Source of the DNA: Diabrotica undecimpunctata
Taxonomy: Eukaryota; Arthropoda; Insecta; Coleoptera; Chrysomelidae
Length of the DNA: 64,000 nt
Direction of reading: 5' to 3'
NCBI RefSeq assembly: GCF_040954645.1
Contig: NC_092812.1
Span: forward strand, 5,067,001 to 5,131,000
The notes beneath the pieces were generated by a model that saw nothing but the letters and a program-made list of their open reading frames with translations, ran no database searches and had not been told where the DNA came from. A program made the translations under genes and the position numbers. Positions 1 through 12,338 of this stretch are shown one piece after another (positions within the stretch are counted from its first letter, which is position 1; every line of letters starts with the position of its first letter).

Positions 1-2147
1 GACACTAAATTGTTCGTGGGTGCACCTATTTCAGTATCTTTTTTCTTATCATTTAGGTTATCAAGAATAGCTGTGTGTAATTCATATAGACTTCCTAGAG
101 AGAGCGATCCCTATTCACTTGGCTGATATGTGGGGTCTACATCTGAAAAATCACTATCAAAAATTGATTCCATCATTGAGACTATATTGTTCTAAGAAAC
201 ATCAAGAATTGAACTGCTGTCTTCAGTTATTCTATCTGTGTATGTGTTATATATTTCTATCTAAATTTTAACTCAACCCGTTTTCAGGTAAAATGAAGTA
301 AGTGTACTTAAAGTTTTTTACTAGTCGATATAAAAGAGAAATTTTAATAAATCATACACGTAAAATGTATTAAAGACAATTATCATCTTTTTACTGAATA
401 TTGTATGCAGTAGTAGAAATATATTGTTTTCCGGCATAATAATATATGTGGGCTTACTTTGTTTTACATGCAACAGAACTTTGATTTTATGGAAGTAAGA
501 AGCGATATATCGTTTTATTTGAAAACAAAAAGTTGGTTAGGTTTAACTTATTTGTTTATTACACAAATTATCTGCTGAATGGTAAGTCGTATCATTTATT
601 GAGTTTTACCTGTATGTAAAAGTTGAGAATTTTGGTATACTTAACTCAATATTTTAAAGTTTGTCATTTACCTGGTTTTCGCAGTATACCGACGATATAT
701 CAGTCATGTTGATTAATAGTTGATGTGTTAACTAGCAGCTTTCTACAGTACTTATTTACAAACAAATTGCGAAATCAATGTGACTTTTTATGTAGAATTA
801 TAGATTTGTACCAAAAAAGCAATTACAGATACCTAAAAACACTTTAGGACCAAATGTTAGAAAATACAGATGCTATTTTGTATGTTCGGAACAATAATAA
901 TCATAGATATTTTCAAGTAAAATATATCCCAAATAAAATTGGGAAAGTCACCACAAGACATGAAGAGAGCCTCCACAAACATCCTAACCTTGAAGTGGTC
1001 AGAATCAACACTAGAGAGAAAGAACTAAACTCTTTGTGCTTATGTAAGGGTTGTGTAATTGTAAGGCAAGAAAATTGCATTGTAGCTACAATAGGGTATT
1101 GAGCAATTCAGCGGTACTACTATGCAATGTAGCTATACCAAAAAAAAATTGTAATTTAGATAAAAAGACTAAGGTGGACTACAAATAACATCTAGATCAC
1201 AAACTGCCTTTTTGAAATTTTAGGTGAAAAATACTGGAAATTCTAGTCGATTAATTGAATTCCCATTGTTAATAAATAAAAAATGTATGGAAATATATTA
1301 CAATAGGTATTAATGACAATGTCATATTAAAAAAAAACAAAACTAATAAAACAGTATAAAAATTAACGTTTATAAATAAAATAATTATTACAAAAAATTA
1401 AAAACTTCATGGTCTTAAAAGTTGAAATATTCCAAAGTATTATCAAATTTTCGGGACTTCATAGAATCCAATCTTATTAGACCTGTATCGATCGTGAAAC
1501 AAAAATAAGAATTGATGACCTGTTCCAGCTTTTGAAACAAAGACAGTTTTTGTGTAACTTTACGGGTCAAGTATAGTCATTCTGTCTGTTTCAGAACATT
1601 TCATTTAGTATTTTATGTTGCTTACGAAAGGAGATATCTTACAAAAAATAACACCGGACAAAAAATAAATTGAAACATTATACTTTACAAGGTCAAATCG
1701 GCTAAAGTTGAAGATGGGAAATATTTTTTTAGGATTTTTATTATCACCGTCGTGTAGAAAATGTAGGAAGTATCTCTAGAATCGAGAAATTTGTTTTGAA
1801 ATGGATGTAGTGTTTAACTTCCGACACTTGGTCACATACACTGTGTGTCAGCCAAATGGAATAAATTATCTAATAAATAAATAAGGAAGTATTCGAAAAA
1901 ACGGTCGAACACGTCGATTAGTATTTATTGTTGCGGATTTTTTTCCACAAAAACGCTCCATAGATCGCTTTAGACATTTTTGGAAAGCAATGTCCTATAC
2001 CTATCTTTCACTGTTTCGGAAATATAAGTAAAATGCAAAAATTCTCATTTAGAAAAGAAAATTATCTATTTGCCGCAAGTCGCTACAACATATTCTAAAA
2101 CTTCTAAATAATACAAATCTAAACAATAATGTGAATGTAAAAGATGT
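1..2147. other. AT-rich stretch without a recognised gene
   Basis: No protein family, RNA gene or clear repeat boundary is visible. The longest plausible frame is 854-1102 on the plus strand (82 codons from ATG). It is rich in Asn, Lys and Arg, contains a C-x-C-x2-C cluster near its end (LCLCKGC), and matches nothing I recognise. It could be a chance frame or a piece of a worn transposon. Poly(A) and poly(T) runs are frequent. Confidence 0.5.
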
Positions 2148-2302
2148 TTAACCCTTTGAGACCTGACTTTTTTATTTTCAAAAAAAAAATCTTATGTGTT
2201 TTTATATTTCAAAAGTCTTTAATTAGTAAGATAAAATGAAAAAAACTTGTGTACGCTTTTTAAAAAAAATTTTTATTGTACAGATGTATGTACATATGGT
2301 CT
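2148..2302. repeat. piggyBac left end: TTAA, terminal and subterminal inverted repeats
   Basis: TTAA at 2148-2151 is followed at 2152 by CCCTTTGAGACCTGAC. The subterminal repeat TGTATGTACATATGGTCT occupies 2285-2302 and is matched perfectly, inverted, at 6630-6647. Transposase normally binds such paired repeats. Confidence 0.85.
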
Positions 2303-2636
2303 TAAATATAAACTCAACACTAAAAATATATTTACTACAAAGTAATTATTATTACATATTTATTGTTCATGAAAAGCTTCAAAACAGATTCTAGCCTTAA
2401 TTAAACACAGATGTATTTTACATTTTGTACAGAACACATGACTACGTCCATTACAATCTGTGTTTTTACACCTAGTAGCCTCCTCTTTAGAATCAAACTC
2501 CGGTATGTGACCAAAATTGTCCGTTTGTATTTCCAAAAATGGTCTCGTCTCTCCTCGTCTTTTAAATGTTGAAATAGAAGGCTTAGGAGATGAAGATGCT
2601 GGTCTTCCTCGTTTTCTACTTACTGAATTGCCCATA

Positions 2637-4887
2637 CCAATTACGAAGATTATACACGTGGACTTCTCCAAAAGATAACACCAACAATATAATCAGAAAC
2701 CAAATAGATTTTATAACGATTAACAAAAGGTTTCGTAATGGAGTACAAAGTGCAAAAACCTATCCAAGCGCAGATGCAGATACGGATCATAATCTATTAC
2801 TAGCAACCGTCAACATTAAACTCAGGAAACCGGAGAAAAAAGTTAAAACCACCAAAATTAACATCAAAAACCTAAAAGACGACAACTGCCAACAGCAACT
2901 AAACGCAGAGATAAATAAATTAACTGAAGGAAGCGTTGAATGGGCAGATATGAAAAAAGCCATACTAAAAGCGGGAAAGGAGGTCCTAGGCGAAGAAGAG
3001 AAAATAACTAAAAAAGACTGGATGACACCGGAAATAGTTGAGCTAATAACTGAAAAAAGAAAATACAAAAATAAAGATGAAAATAAATATAAAACCATCA
3101 AGAATAAAATCAAATATGAAATCAAAAAGGCTAAGGAGGAATGGATGAACAAAGAATGCCAGGAATTGGAAGAACTCAGCAACAAACATGACACCTCAAA
3201 CTTACATAAAAAAATGAAAGAACTTACAGGCAACACCAGACAAAGAAGAACACTCATAACAAGGGATAATAATGGAGAAATGCTTACTGAAGAGAGCAAA
3301 ATAAAGGAAGTATGGGAACAATATATAATCCATCTCTTCCATGACGAGAGAGAAAATGAACAAGATATAGGTGAAGAAAAACAATACCTACAAATTTTAC
3401 CCTCAGAAGTAAAGAATGCCCTACAGAATGCAAAACAAGGAAAAGCACCGGGTCCTGATCAAATTCCAGTTGAACTGTTAAAAGCCTTAGATGACGGTAA
3501 TATAAAGAGACTCACCCGAATTCTCAACCACATATATGTAGAGGGCAACATCCCGGAAGAATGGCTTAAATCGATATTTTTACCTCTACCAAAAAACAAC
3601 AATCCCAAATCATGTAATGACTATAGATTGATAAGCCTAATGTGCCACCCTTTAAAGATTCTCTTGAAAATTGTTCAAAACCGAATTTATAAGAAATGTG
3701 AGGAGCAGATAGATGAAACTCAGTTTGGCTTCAGAGGAGGCATGGGTACAAGAGAGGCATTATTTGCGTTGACGGTACTCTTGCAGAAATGTCGGGAATA
3801 TAACAAGAGTGCATATGTATGCTTCATAGACTTTAGGAAGGCCTTTGACGGAGTGCAGCATATGAAGTTAATAAATGAATTAAAAAACATCAATTTAGAC
3901 AAAAAAGACATTGAGTTTATTAAGGCTATATACTGGAACCAGAAAGCAGTAGTAAAGGTGAACGATATAGAAACAAATAATATACCGATTGCGAGAGGGG
4001 ATAGGCAAGGATGCGTCTTGTCTCCGACGCTTTTCAACGTGTACTCACAGGTCATATTCAGAAAAGCCTTATGGGAAAGAAAAGAGGGAATAAGAATTGG
4101 TGGAGAAATCATAAACACCATGAGATTTGCAGATGACACGGTAATTATGGCTGAGAGTATAGAAGATCTACAAACTTTACTAGATGCAATAAATAGTGAA
4201 TGCATTCAAATGGGACTTGACATCAACACAGATAAGACCAAATTTATGATAGTATCAAGGAGTCCAATAAATATTGAACAACTAACTCTTGGTGGACAGC
4301 AAATAGAGAGAGTGACAAAATATAAATATCTGGGAGCTTACATCAACACAGAATTAGATCCAGACCACGAGATCCGGGTACGAATAGAAATGGCAAGGGC
4401 AGCGTTCTTAAAATTCAAACAATTGTTCTGTGACAAAAATCTGAATATTGCGCTGAGACTGAGGTTTGTTGAATGTTACGTCTGGTCGCAACTATTGTAC
4501 GGGGTAGAAACATGGACACTAAAAGCGCAAATAGTTAAAAAGATTGAAGCCTTTGAACTTTGGATATACCGGAGAATGTTGAGAATCCCATGGACTGCCA
4601 GGGTCACCAATTAGGAAGTGCTGAGAAGAATGGGTCGAGACAAAAAATTGTTGAGAACGATAAAAGTACGCAAGACTGCATACCTTGGACACATACTAAG
4701 AAATAATAAATATAGTCTTCTGCAGGTCATCATGCAGGGTAGAGTCGATGGCAAAAAGGGAATAGGTAGAAAGAGGAAGTCATGGCTGCGAAATATTCGA
4801 GACTGGACAAACATGACTGTAGACGAATTATTCCACGTTGCAAAAGATAGAGAAGCCTTTAAAAATGTGGTCGCCAACCTCCGTTAA
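2637..4887 (+). pseudogene. RTE LINE polyprotein: endonuclease C-terminus and reverse transcriptase, one internal stop
   Basis: The protein would nick DNA and copy the element RNA at the target site. The first about 55 residues are the C-terminal part of an APE-like endonuclease, with the YPSADADTDHNLL-type ending. A Lys/Glu-rich linker follows, then reverse transcriptase motifs: GKAPGPDQIP, FGFRGGMGT, CFIDFRKAFDGV, GDRQGCVLSP, the catalytic FADD at 4126-4137, and KYLGAYI. The C-terminal region carries the YGVETWTL, YRRMLRIPW and GRKRKSWLRN signatures typical of this LINE group. The frame is open from 2637 except for a single TAG at 4612-4614; the same frame continues to the stop at 4887. The bulk of the RT domain therefore looks little decayed, which suggests a fairly young insertion. 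The N-terminal half of the endonuclease is missing. Confidence 0.88.
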
Positions 4888-4913
4888 TGGGGACGGCATA
4901 GGAAGAAGAAGAA
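2637..4913 (+). mobile_element. RTE-type LINE, 5'-truncated, inserted in piggyBac (RTE-1)
   Basis: The insertion is flanked by a perfect 12-bp duplication, GAATTGCCCATA, at 2625-2636 and 4914-4925. It begins inside the endonuclease C-terminus, so it is 5'-truncated, and ends in the short tail GGAAGAAGAAGAA instead of a poly(A), as is common for RTE-clade elements. The same terminal signature (an AAC-x-TCCG-like stretch, then GAA repeats) recurs in other fragments of this window. It lies in the opposite orientation to the host piggyBac gene. Because the piggyBac frame is restored when it is removed, it is younger than that copy. Confidence 0.9.
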
Positions 4914-6629
4914 GAATTGCCCATATTTATTAGGCTTTCGGCAACTCTGACTCTGAAGTCTAGAAATTTCATTCGATCCTTATTGGTTGTATTACATTTG
5001 TCGCAGTCCTTCCTGTATGATGAGAGCGAAGTCTATCATGTGCATAATAACACGCAATGTCCACTTTCGCGATCTAATAAATATTCGATAATAATTAATC
5101 ATCTGGTCCATTAGATCAACTCCGCCCATTACATAATTATAATGTTTGACAATTTCAGGTCTGTTAACATCTACGTAACAAGAGCCTTTTTTGTCCCATC
5201 TTCTAACTATGTCTAAATTACCTGCACCAACATAATTGGAGGCTAATTTCACAGTCTTTGTATCTAACCATTTGACTAGCACCACATTTTTTTCTTTATT
5301 GATGACTTCATCTATGGAACCTCTCGGTAGTTTTAGCATTTCATTGTCTGGTAACACAGGAGGTTTGTAAAATCTATCTATTCGAATAGTCCCTCCAGCA
5401 TATATTTTTTTTGGCCAATAATATTTCAAGTAGTTCATAGGATGAGAAATAATAATTGTCATAATATAATTTGTGGCCTTCACTGGTGGGAATTCTTTCG
5501 GCTAGTTGAAGAACGGTAGATGCCCCTAATCTATGTTTTGTTTTATTATCTGCATTCAGTTCTGTAGATTTACCCTGATAAAAAACAAAATCAAAAGCCT
5601 GACCACTTTTTCCGCACAAGACGAATAATTTTATTCCCCAAGGACAGGGCTTTCCCTTCACATATTGTTTTACGGAAAGTTGTCCTGTGTAAGGAATCAT
5701 TTGCTCGTCAACACTAAGTACTTCCTCAAGTTCAAGCTGTAAACATCTCTTTCTGACAGCGTCGATGATAGGACGAACCTTATAAAATTTATTTGTATCA
5801 CCTGCTGGTCTTTCCAAATTGTTCACTAGATGTAAACATGTTCTAAGCTGGAAAAATCTGCCCCTAGACATGTTATCTAGGAACATTCTAATACCAAGGC
5901 TTCTTTCCCAGTACATCTAATTTTGGGAAATTTGTTTAAATTTCCAATCATTATATGAAGTGCAAATAAAATTTTAATTTCTCTCTCATTAGTTGGTCTA
6001 AAATTTTTTCCGTTCTGTAAGGCATATACATTTGTAAATGTTGCTATATTTTCAAACAAATCATTTGAAATATACTTCGAAAAATACTGAATTGGGTACA
6101 GTGGCTCTGTAAGACTTGTATTTGGGGAAGTAGGATGCCATGTAAATGTAGGAGTCTCTATCGATGCCTTAGTCCACTCTACGGTTTTCTTTTTTGTTTT
6201 AATTTCTCTTTGTTTTGGTTTTGTAGAACAATCCTTTTCTGAGAAACATACTTTACTTCCTAATTTTTTTGTACCCAAGTAACCTGCAACTTCATCTGGT
6301 ATATATTCGTCGTCTGAATCATAAGTTCTCCCTAACTCCTCATTATCATTTTCGCTGCCATCGCCTTCTTCCAGTGTCTCAGTGTCACGTCTGGTCAAAG
6401 CATCAACCCGTGGTCTTATAATAGATTTATTCTCACAGTTATCCAGAATTCCATCCTCCTCGTCAGAACTTTCTCCTCCGGGAACTTCCAAATTGTCTAT
6501 TTCTGATACGTTACCGTCCTCTATCAGGTCAATTAACTCTTGGAGATGTTTGGGGTTATCGAAATCATATTTTTTCTTTTGTAATCCATGTTATCTGCAA
6601 TCAACAATACTAAGTTAAAACCCAAGTTT

Positions 6630-7059
6630 AGACCATATGTACATACAGATGTACAATCAGAAATATGCTTTCAGACCACTTGTACATGTTCATGTGCATC
6701 TAAAAAATGTTTGTTTATTTCAAAACTATCGTTTTTATGGCAATGTTTTGTACTTTATAAAAAACTACTTACCTTATAAATCACACTTAAAAAGTTGGAT
6801 CGATTTTGTTTTACAAAAGATAACAGTTTCTCGTAAAATAAAACTAGCAGTATCGGTTACCAACTAAACAGCTGACAACAAAATCGCTAACAACTTTACC
6901 TGTTGACCACTTGATGGAAGCAGAAGTTAAAAATGTGGATCGTAAATGTATATTTGAGTGACTGAATGCTATTTCGGTATAGATAAGCGAGTAGTTGGTA
7001 TTTAACAAAACGATAAAAGCTATGTACATACACATGTACACAGGGTTTCAAAGGATTAA
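6630..7059. repeat. piggyBac right end: subterminal and terminal inverted repeats, TTAA
   Basis: AGACCATATGTACATACA at 6630-6647 is the inverted partner of 2285-2302. The outer end reads GGGTTTCAAAGGA up to 7055 and is followed by TTAA at 7056-7059. The roughly 460 bp between the presumed transposase start and the end should hold the promoter and leader; no specific promoter motif is claimed. Confidence 0.85.
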
Positions 7060-7630
7060 AATGCTCCCCACAAACGTCTTTTCTTCGTCTAGAAATTTCT
7101 TCTAACGTTACTCAACATCTCAGATGTGCTTAATCTAATCCCAAGCGTTATTCGTCTTCGTAAGTCAGCTAAGTCAGTGAGTTTAGTTTTGTATACAATA
7201 CTTTTCACATATCCCCATAAGAAAAGTCTATTGGCGTCAAATCGGGGGATCGTGGTGGCCATTCCATCGATCCTCGCCTTCCTATCCACCGATTTGGAAA
7301 TATTTGGTTGAGGTACTACCGGACATGGATTTGGTAGTGGGGTGGTGCTCCATCTTGTTAAAACCATATCAAATTCGCTGGAACTTGTGGGTTTCCTGAA
7401 TCAGGATAAAAGTTGGCCAACGTTGGGATTATTTTTGGAGCAATGCTAAATAATTGTCACCATACAAATTGCCATACATTGCATTTGCCGCATTCTGTTC
7501 TCACAGCTCTCGATTGTGCGTGACTGCCAGCACAACGTCTTTATTATTCGGATCATATTCAACATAGTGATCCTGTGATTGTACCTAATATCGACAGCCA
7601 TCCTGGTTTCAGGTGAATATGTGGATGCTC

Positions 7631-10600
7631 CCGTGGCTGCTCTCAACTTGGAGTAGAGGAGGGGCTTTGAATTGAGTAGGAGCCCTTCAGTACTTTGCGT
7701 CAGACAGACTAGGCGGGGAAATTCTCAACCCCGACACGGCGCGTCCCAATGGCTGAGAGTGAAAATTGCTGCAGATATGCAAGACAGGTACGAATAAGGC
7801 ATACCCAAATTAGTACCCGCGGATCAACTGAGGACATGGCATTAGGCAGTAGTAATATCATTACTAGATTAAGGCTGTGGGAAAGTAAAAAAACAATCCT
7901 GTAGGCTTAATTTTACCGAGTGATTGCCGGTATAAGCAATCCCCCACTAACTGACCAACGGCTTCGGGCGGATAAGTTAGTAAGTGGTAGGGCACTTTTT
8001 TGTCCTGGGGTTGAGAAATTGCCTCCAAAGGTGGATAAACCTATTAGTGATCAACGACATAAGGATGTAGAAGGCAACGGGAAACCACTACATTAAAGAT
8101 CGTCAGATCTCCCAAGAACAATAACCATGCAAAGTACGGTCAATTACATGTGGCAACTAACTATATAAAAAACAAATCCTTTTTAAATTTCGGGACATGG
8201 AATGTGAGGAGTTTGTTCGAACAAGGAAAGACGCACAATACTATTCAGAAAATGAACAGACTAAACATAGAAATATCAGGCTTAAGCGAAATGCGCTGGC
8301 CTGGTTCCGGTAAAACATTGATCATGGATAAAACGATATACTACTCCAGAAATGACACCCGAGATCATCTATATGCAGTTGAAATAGTTACCTCCAGGAG
8401 AATCCAAGCAGCCGTTGTAAATTGTGTTCCCTTTTTGCTATTATTACAAATTCAGGGTAAGCCAGTGAACAATAATGTAGTACAAGTATATGCTTCAACT
8501 GCAAATAAATCAGAAGCTGAAATAGAACATTTTTATGAATAACTCAAACAAATTCTACAATACACAAGAAAGGAAGAAATTACTATAATATTGGGTGATT
8601 TAAATGCAAAGATAGGAAAAGGCCGAGTCGACAATATAATACGTGATTATGGTTTAGGAATAAGGAATGCTAGATGCGACAGATTGGCTCAATTTTGTCA
8701 AGAATAAAACGTGCTGAGGCTTCAACTCGTATCAATCGAGAAAATAAAAAATTAACATCAGAAATGAAAAACACTGAGAATGTGATTATTATGTTGAGCA
8801 AAATCAAAGATTCTGTTATAAAAACACAGAAAGAAACTCTACAAAAGAAAACAAAAAGCCGAAAACATTGGATGGCTAAAGAAATACTGGAAATCATGGA
8901 ACAAAGAAGAAAATATAGAAACAAAAACCCAAACAGGTACAGAGAAAAACATAAATTATTAAAAAACAAAATAAAAGAGGATAAGGAAAAGTGGATGATG
9001 GAAACATGCATCAAAGTGAAAGAATTGCAGAAAGAGCATGATCATTATAATTTACATAAAAAAGTGAAAGGATTATCTGAAAAATCACCAACAAATACAC
9101 CTAACCGATTAATTGACAAAAACAATAAACCTATTAATAACTTAATTAAAATAAAACAAATATGGACTAAATATATTGAAGATATTTTCATGGACACAAG
9201 AACGGAACCAACACAAATAATTGATAACGAGGAAGCTCCAATAATATTAAAATAATATTAAAATCTGAAGTTCAACATGCTATAAACAACTCAAAATCTG
9301 GCAGAGCCCCTGGGCCAGATAAAGTTCATATCGAGCTGATTAAATGTATAGACGAAGACAATTTAAGTGCAATAACTATACTCTTTAACAACATACAAAT
9401 CTGGTGTGATACCTACAGAATGGCTGCTATCGGCCTTTGTTCCGCTATCAAAAACCAAGAACCCCAAACACTGTAATGACTATAGATAAATCAGCCTAAT
9501 GTCAGACTTATTAAAAACATTTTTAAAGATTATACATGCAAGAATATTCAGAAAGTGCGAAGCGGACATAAGAAATAGACAGTTTGGCTTTCGTAACGGC
9601 TTCGGAACAGTGGAAGCTCTGTATAAATTTACAACTCTTGCCCAAAAACGTCGAGACCAACAAAAAGATCTTTTCAGTGCGTTTAAAGACTATGAGAAAG
9701 CTTTCGACAAAGTTAAACATAACATTCTCATGGAATGTCTAAAGATGAAAGGACCTGACAAAAATGACATTAACATAGTGAAAAATCTCTGTTGGAACCA
9801 ACAGGCTGTGGTAACAATAAATGGAAATAGCACGGATGCGCAACAGATAAGTAGACAAGTGAGACAGGTCTGTGTACTTTCACCATTACTATTTAATATA
9901 TATTCCGAAGAGTAATGGTGAAAATATACATAACATCCTTTATGTTGACGATACAGTCATTATCGCTGAAAGTAAGATAGACCTGCAGACGTTACTATAA
10001 ACAATTTGTGATACTGGTGAACAGTTTGGTTTGGTGAACAATAAACATAAAGAAATTAAAAACCATGGTTATCAGTAAGAGGGGCAAAGTCATTACAAGG
10101 ATCCAGATAAAAAATGAAGATATTGAGCAAGTGTACAAAATGAAATACTTAGGAGTCTGGATTACAGAAGATCTGAAATTGAAATCAGAAATTCCTCTCA
10201 AGAATAGAGCAATCCAGAGCAGCCGTTTTGAAGATGAAGAAATTTCTGAGTAACCAAATACTCGATCTGCAAATCCGATATCGGATGGTAAAATGTTATA
10301 TCCACTGTATTCTTCTTTATGGTGTCAAAACCTAGACTGTTAATGTTGACTTAATGGGAAAACTGGAAGCTTTTGAGATGTAGCTTTTTAAGAGAATTTT
10401 GAAGATACCAGGGACTGATCCTATTACGAACGAAATGGTGTTGCACAGAATGGGAAGAGACAGAGAACCTTTGACCACCATTAAAAGGTGAATGACAGCA
10501 TATTTGGTGCACATACTTGTAAATGATAAGTACAAGTTGTTGCAACTGATTATGAACGGTAAAATTGAAGAACAAAGGGGTCCTGATAGACGACAAATAT

Positions 10601-10728
10601 CCTGGCTGAAAAACATTCGCGACTAAAAAGAGTTAAACACATAAACGCTCTTAAGAAAAGCAGAAGATAGAGACTAATTTGCAATAGTTATGGCCAACCT
10701 TCATTAGTGGTGACGGCACTAGAAGAAG
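7631..10728 (+). mobile_element. Near full-length RTE-type LINE with 12-bp target duplication (RTE-2)
   Basis: A perfect 12-bp duplication, ATGTGGATGCTC, brackets the element at 7619-7630 and 10729-10740. At about 3.1 kb it is close to the usual RTE length. It starts with a non-coding leader of about 500 bp, including a GAAACCACTACATTAAAGAT stretch just before the presumed start. It continues through endonuclease and reverse transcriptase and ends with a CCAACCTTCATTAGTGGTGA segment followed by a short GAAGAAG tail. The insertion splits a mariner-like remnant. The coding part is heavily mutated. Confidence 0.88.
8127..10690 (+). pseudogene. RTE LINE polyprotein (EN-RT), decayed
   Basis: The APE-type endonuclease starts with FGTWNVRSLFEQGK and contains ISGLSEMRW and, in another frame, ILGDLNAKIG. 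An internal deletion near 8700 removes the last part of the endonuclease, joining the RLAQFCQE region directly to the linker (RAEASTRINREN). The linker resembles that of RTE-1 (NLHKKVKGL against NLHKKMKEL), so both belong to one family. Reverse transcriptase motifs include GRAPGPDK, FGFRNGFGT, KDYEKAFDKV, and a YVDD catalytic motif near 9940-9955 in a shifted frame. The C-terminal region to about 10690 is split over all three frames. The only nearby ATG (8127) is out of frame with the endonuclease. Confidence 0.82.
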
Positions 10729-10800
10729 ATGTGGATGCTCGTCATCAACAGTTGATGCTACAGAATTATCCATTCAGCGTGTAACCATTACTTGTTAATT

Positions 10801-11417
10801 TGTAAACAACTCGCAAACAACAACAGAGATACTTATTTTGATAACGGATTCGTAATCAGCGCGCAAAAATAAATCGTAAAACATGTCTTGGTAAACTTCA
10901 TATTATATTGTAAATCGAATTATGGTGCCTACAGATTCTGTTAATATTTTATATCCGACATCTCTTATTAAATACGATTTTCCGGTTTAACTGATAAACC
11001 ATTAAAAATAATTAAAGTCAACGTTGCACTTAAATATTCTATAGCTATTACACAGTACTTTCCAGATGCAACTTTGTACGCTCATGTTGATCATAGTATA
11101 TCTCAAAATTAGAATGCAATGTTGATATCCAACTTTTCCACTTTTTTATTACACCTAAAGAGTTTTAGCATAATTCGCCCAATAAAGTATGGGGGTTTAG
11201 TTTCTGGAACTTTCTAAACTCCCATAAAATTTGTTTTCAAAATCATGTCGTTACCCTTTTTAATAGCTGCCCTTAGCGTTGAAAATAATTCCAGTAAAAT
11301 ATATTATATTTAATGAAAAATGGGATATTATCTTCCCTTCTAGATTATGTACATGTACCGAATGTTTGAGCTGAATCTAAATTAGCCTTTTTTGTTACGC
11401 TGAGGAGGAAAAGTCCA
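10801..11417. other. AT-rich stretch with no recognised feature
   Basis: I see no coding frame or repeat of note. The first part may be the decayed far end of the mariner-like remnant, but no terminal inverted repeat is visible. Confidence 0.4.
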
Positions 11418-12140
<723 letters not shown>

Positions 12141-12305
12141 TCTCCTATAATAATCTTCCTGGTTGCATAAAACAATCTCAAATTTCTCGTGAAAAGTATT
12201 TCAGAACACCTTGAATATATGGCCTACCCAAAATTCACAAACCTAATATTTCTCTACGTCCCATTGTCATACATCTGCAGTATGACAGTGGATATGGTTG
12301 TATAG

Positions 12306-12338
<33 letters not shown>
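12306..12338. repeat. (GTAA)n microsatellite
   Basis: About eight tandem GTAA units. Confidence 0.95.

Larger units (their letters stand above)
2360..6589 (-). pseudogene. piggyBac transposase (broken)
   Basis: This is a cut-and-paste transposase of the DDE_Tnp_1_7 type that excises at TTAA. Reading on the minus strand, the acidic N-terminus is at about 6590-6180, followed by the catalytic core and the Cys-rich tail at 2671-2360. The three expected Asp motifs are visible as SVDEQM, YYDNYYF and GGVDLMDQ. The C-terminal zinc-binding region shows C-x4-C and C-x2-C pairs ending CFEAFHEQ. Frameshifts occur near 6570-6580 (an A-run, separating the only nearby ATG from the main frame), near 5900, near 5410 and near 5010. 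The LINE at 2637-4913 interrupts the gene just upstream of a Lys/Arg-rich segment (RKRGRP), and the reading frame resumes on the other side. No functional protein is expected. Confidence 0.88.
2148..7059 (-). mobile_element. piggyBac-type DNA transposon with both ends, split by a LINE
   Basis: The element is bounded by TTAA at 2148-2151 and 7056-7059, the target site that piggyBac elements duplicate. Inside these, the left end starts CCCTTTGAGACC and the right end, read inward, starts TCCTTTGAAACCC, an imperfect terminal inverted repeat. A perfect 18-bp subterminal inverted repeat lies at 2285-2302 and 6630-6647, as in canonical piggyBac architecture. The transposase gene runs on the minus strand between them. 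Removing the nested LINE (2637-4913) and one copy of its target duplication leaves about 2.6 kb, a normal length for an autonomous piggyBac. The copy is inactive because the gene carries several frameshifts besides the insertion. Confidence 0.92.
7089..10800 (-). mobile_element. Tc1/mariner-like (IS630 superfamily) transposon remnant, split by RTE-2 (MLE-A)
   Basis: Minus-strand pieces at about 10800-10741 and 7618-7089 belong to one decayed transposase. The first piece has a DDEHPHI segment like the N-terminal helix-turn-helix region. The second has QDGAPPHYQ (second catalytic Asp), WPPRSPDLTP (third acidic region) and LWGYVKSIVY near the end. These are hallmarks of the insect family whose N-terminus is usually annotated DUF4817. 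Frameshifts are numerous, and much of the central region is absent even after the intervening LINE is removed. The outer ends and terminal repeats could not be defined, so the limits are approximate. Confidence 0.68.

Noticed and set aside
2590..2636. ATG at 2590 as the start of the LINE protein
   Set aside because: These bases belong to the opposite-strand piggyBac gene and the target duplication; the LINE itself begins at 2637.
2787..3299. 170-codon hydrophobic frame opposite the RTE RT gene
   Set aside because: It is a shadow of an A-rich coding strand (Lys/Glu codons read as Phe/Leu/Ser on the other strand). Similar shadows at 3720-4205, 8670-9014, 30577-30951 and 31330-31707 were dropped for the same reason.
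12306..12338. GTAA repeats as a CRISPR-like or regulatory array
   Set aside because: It is a simple tetranucleotide microsatellite with no spacers.
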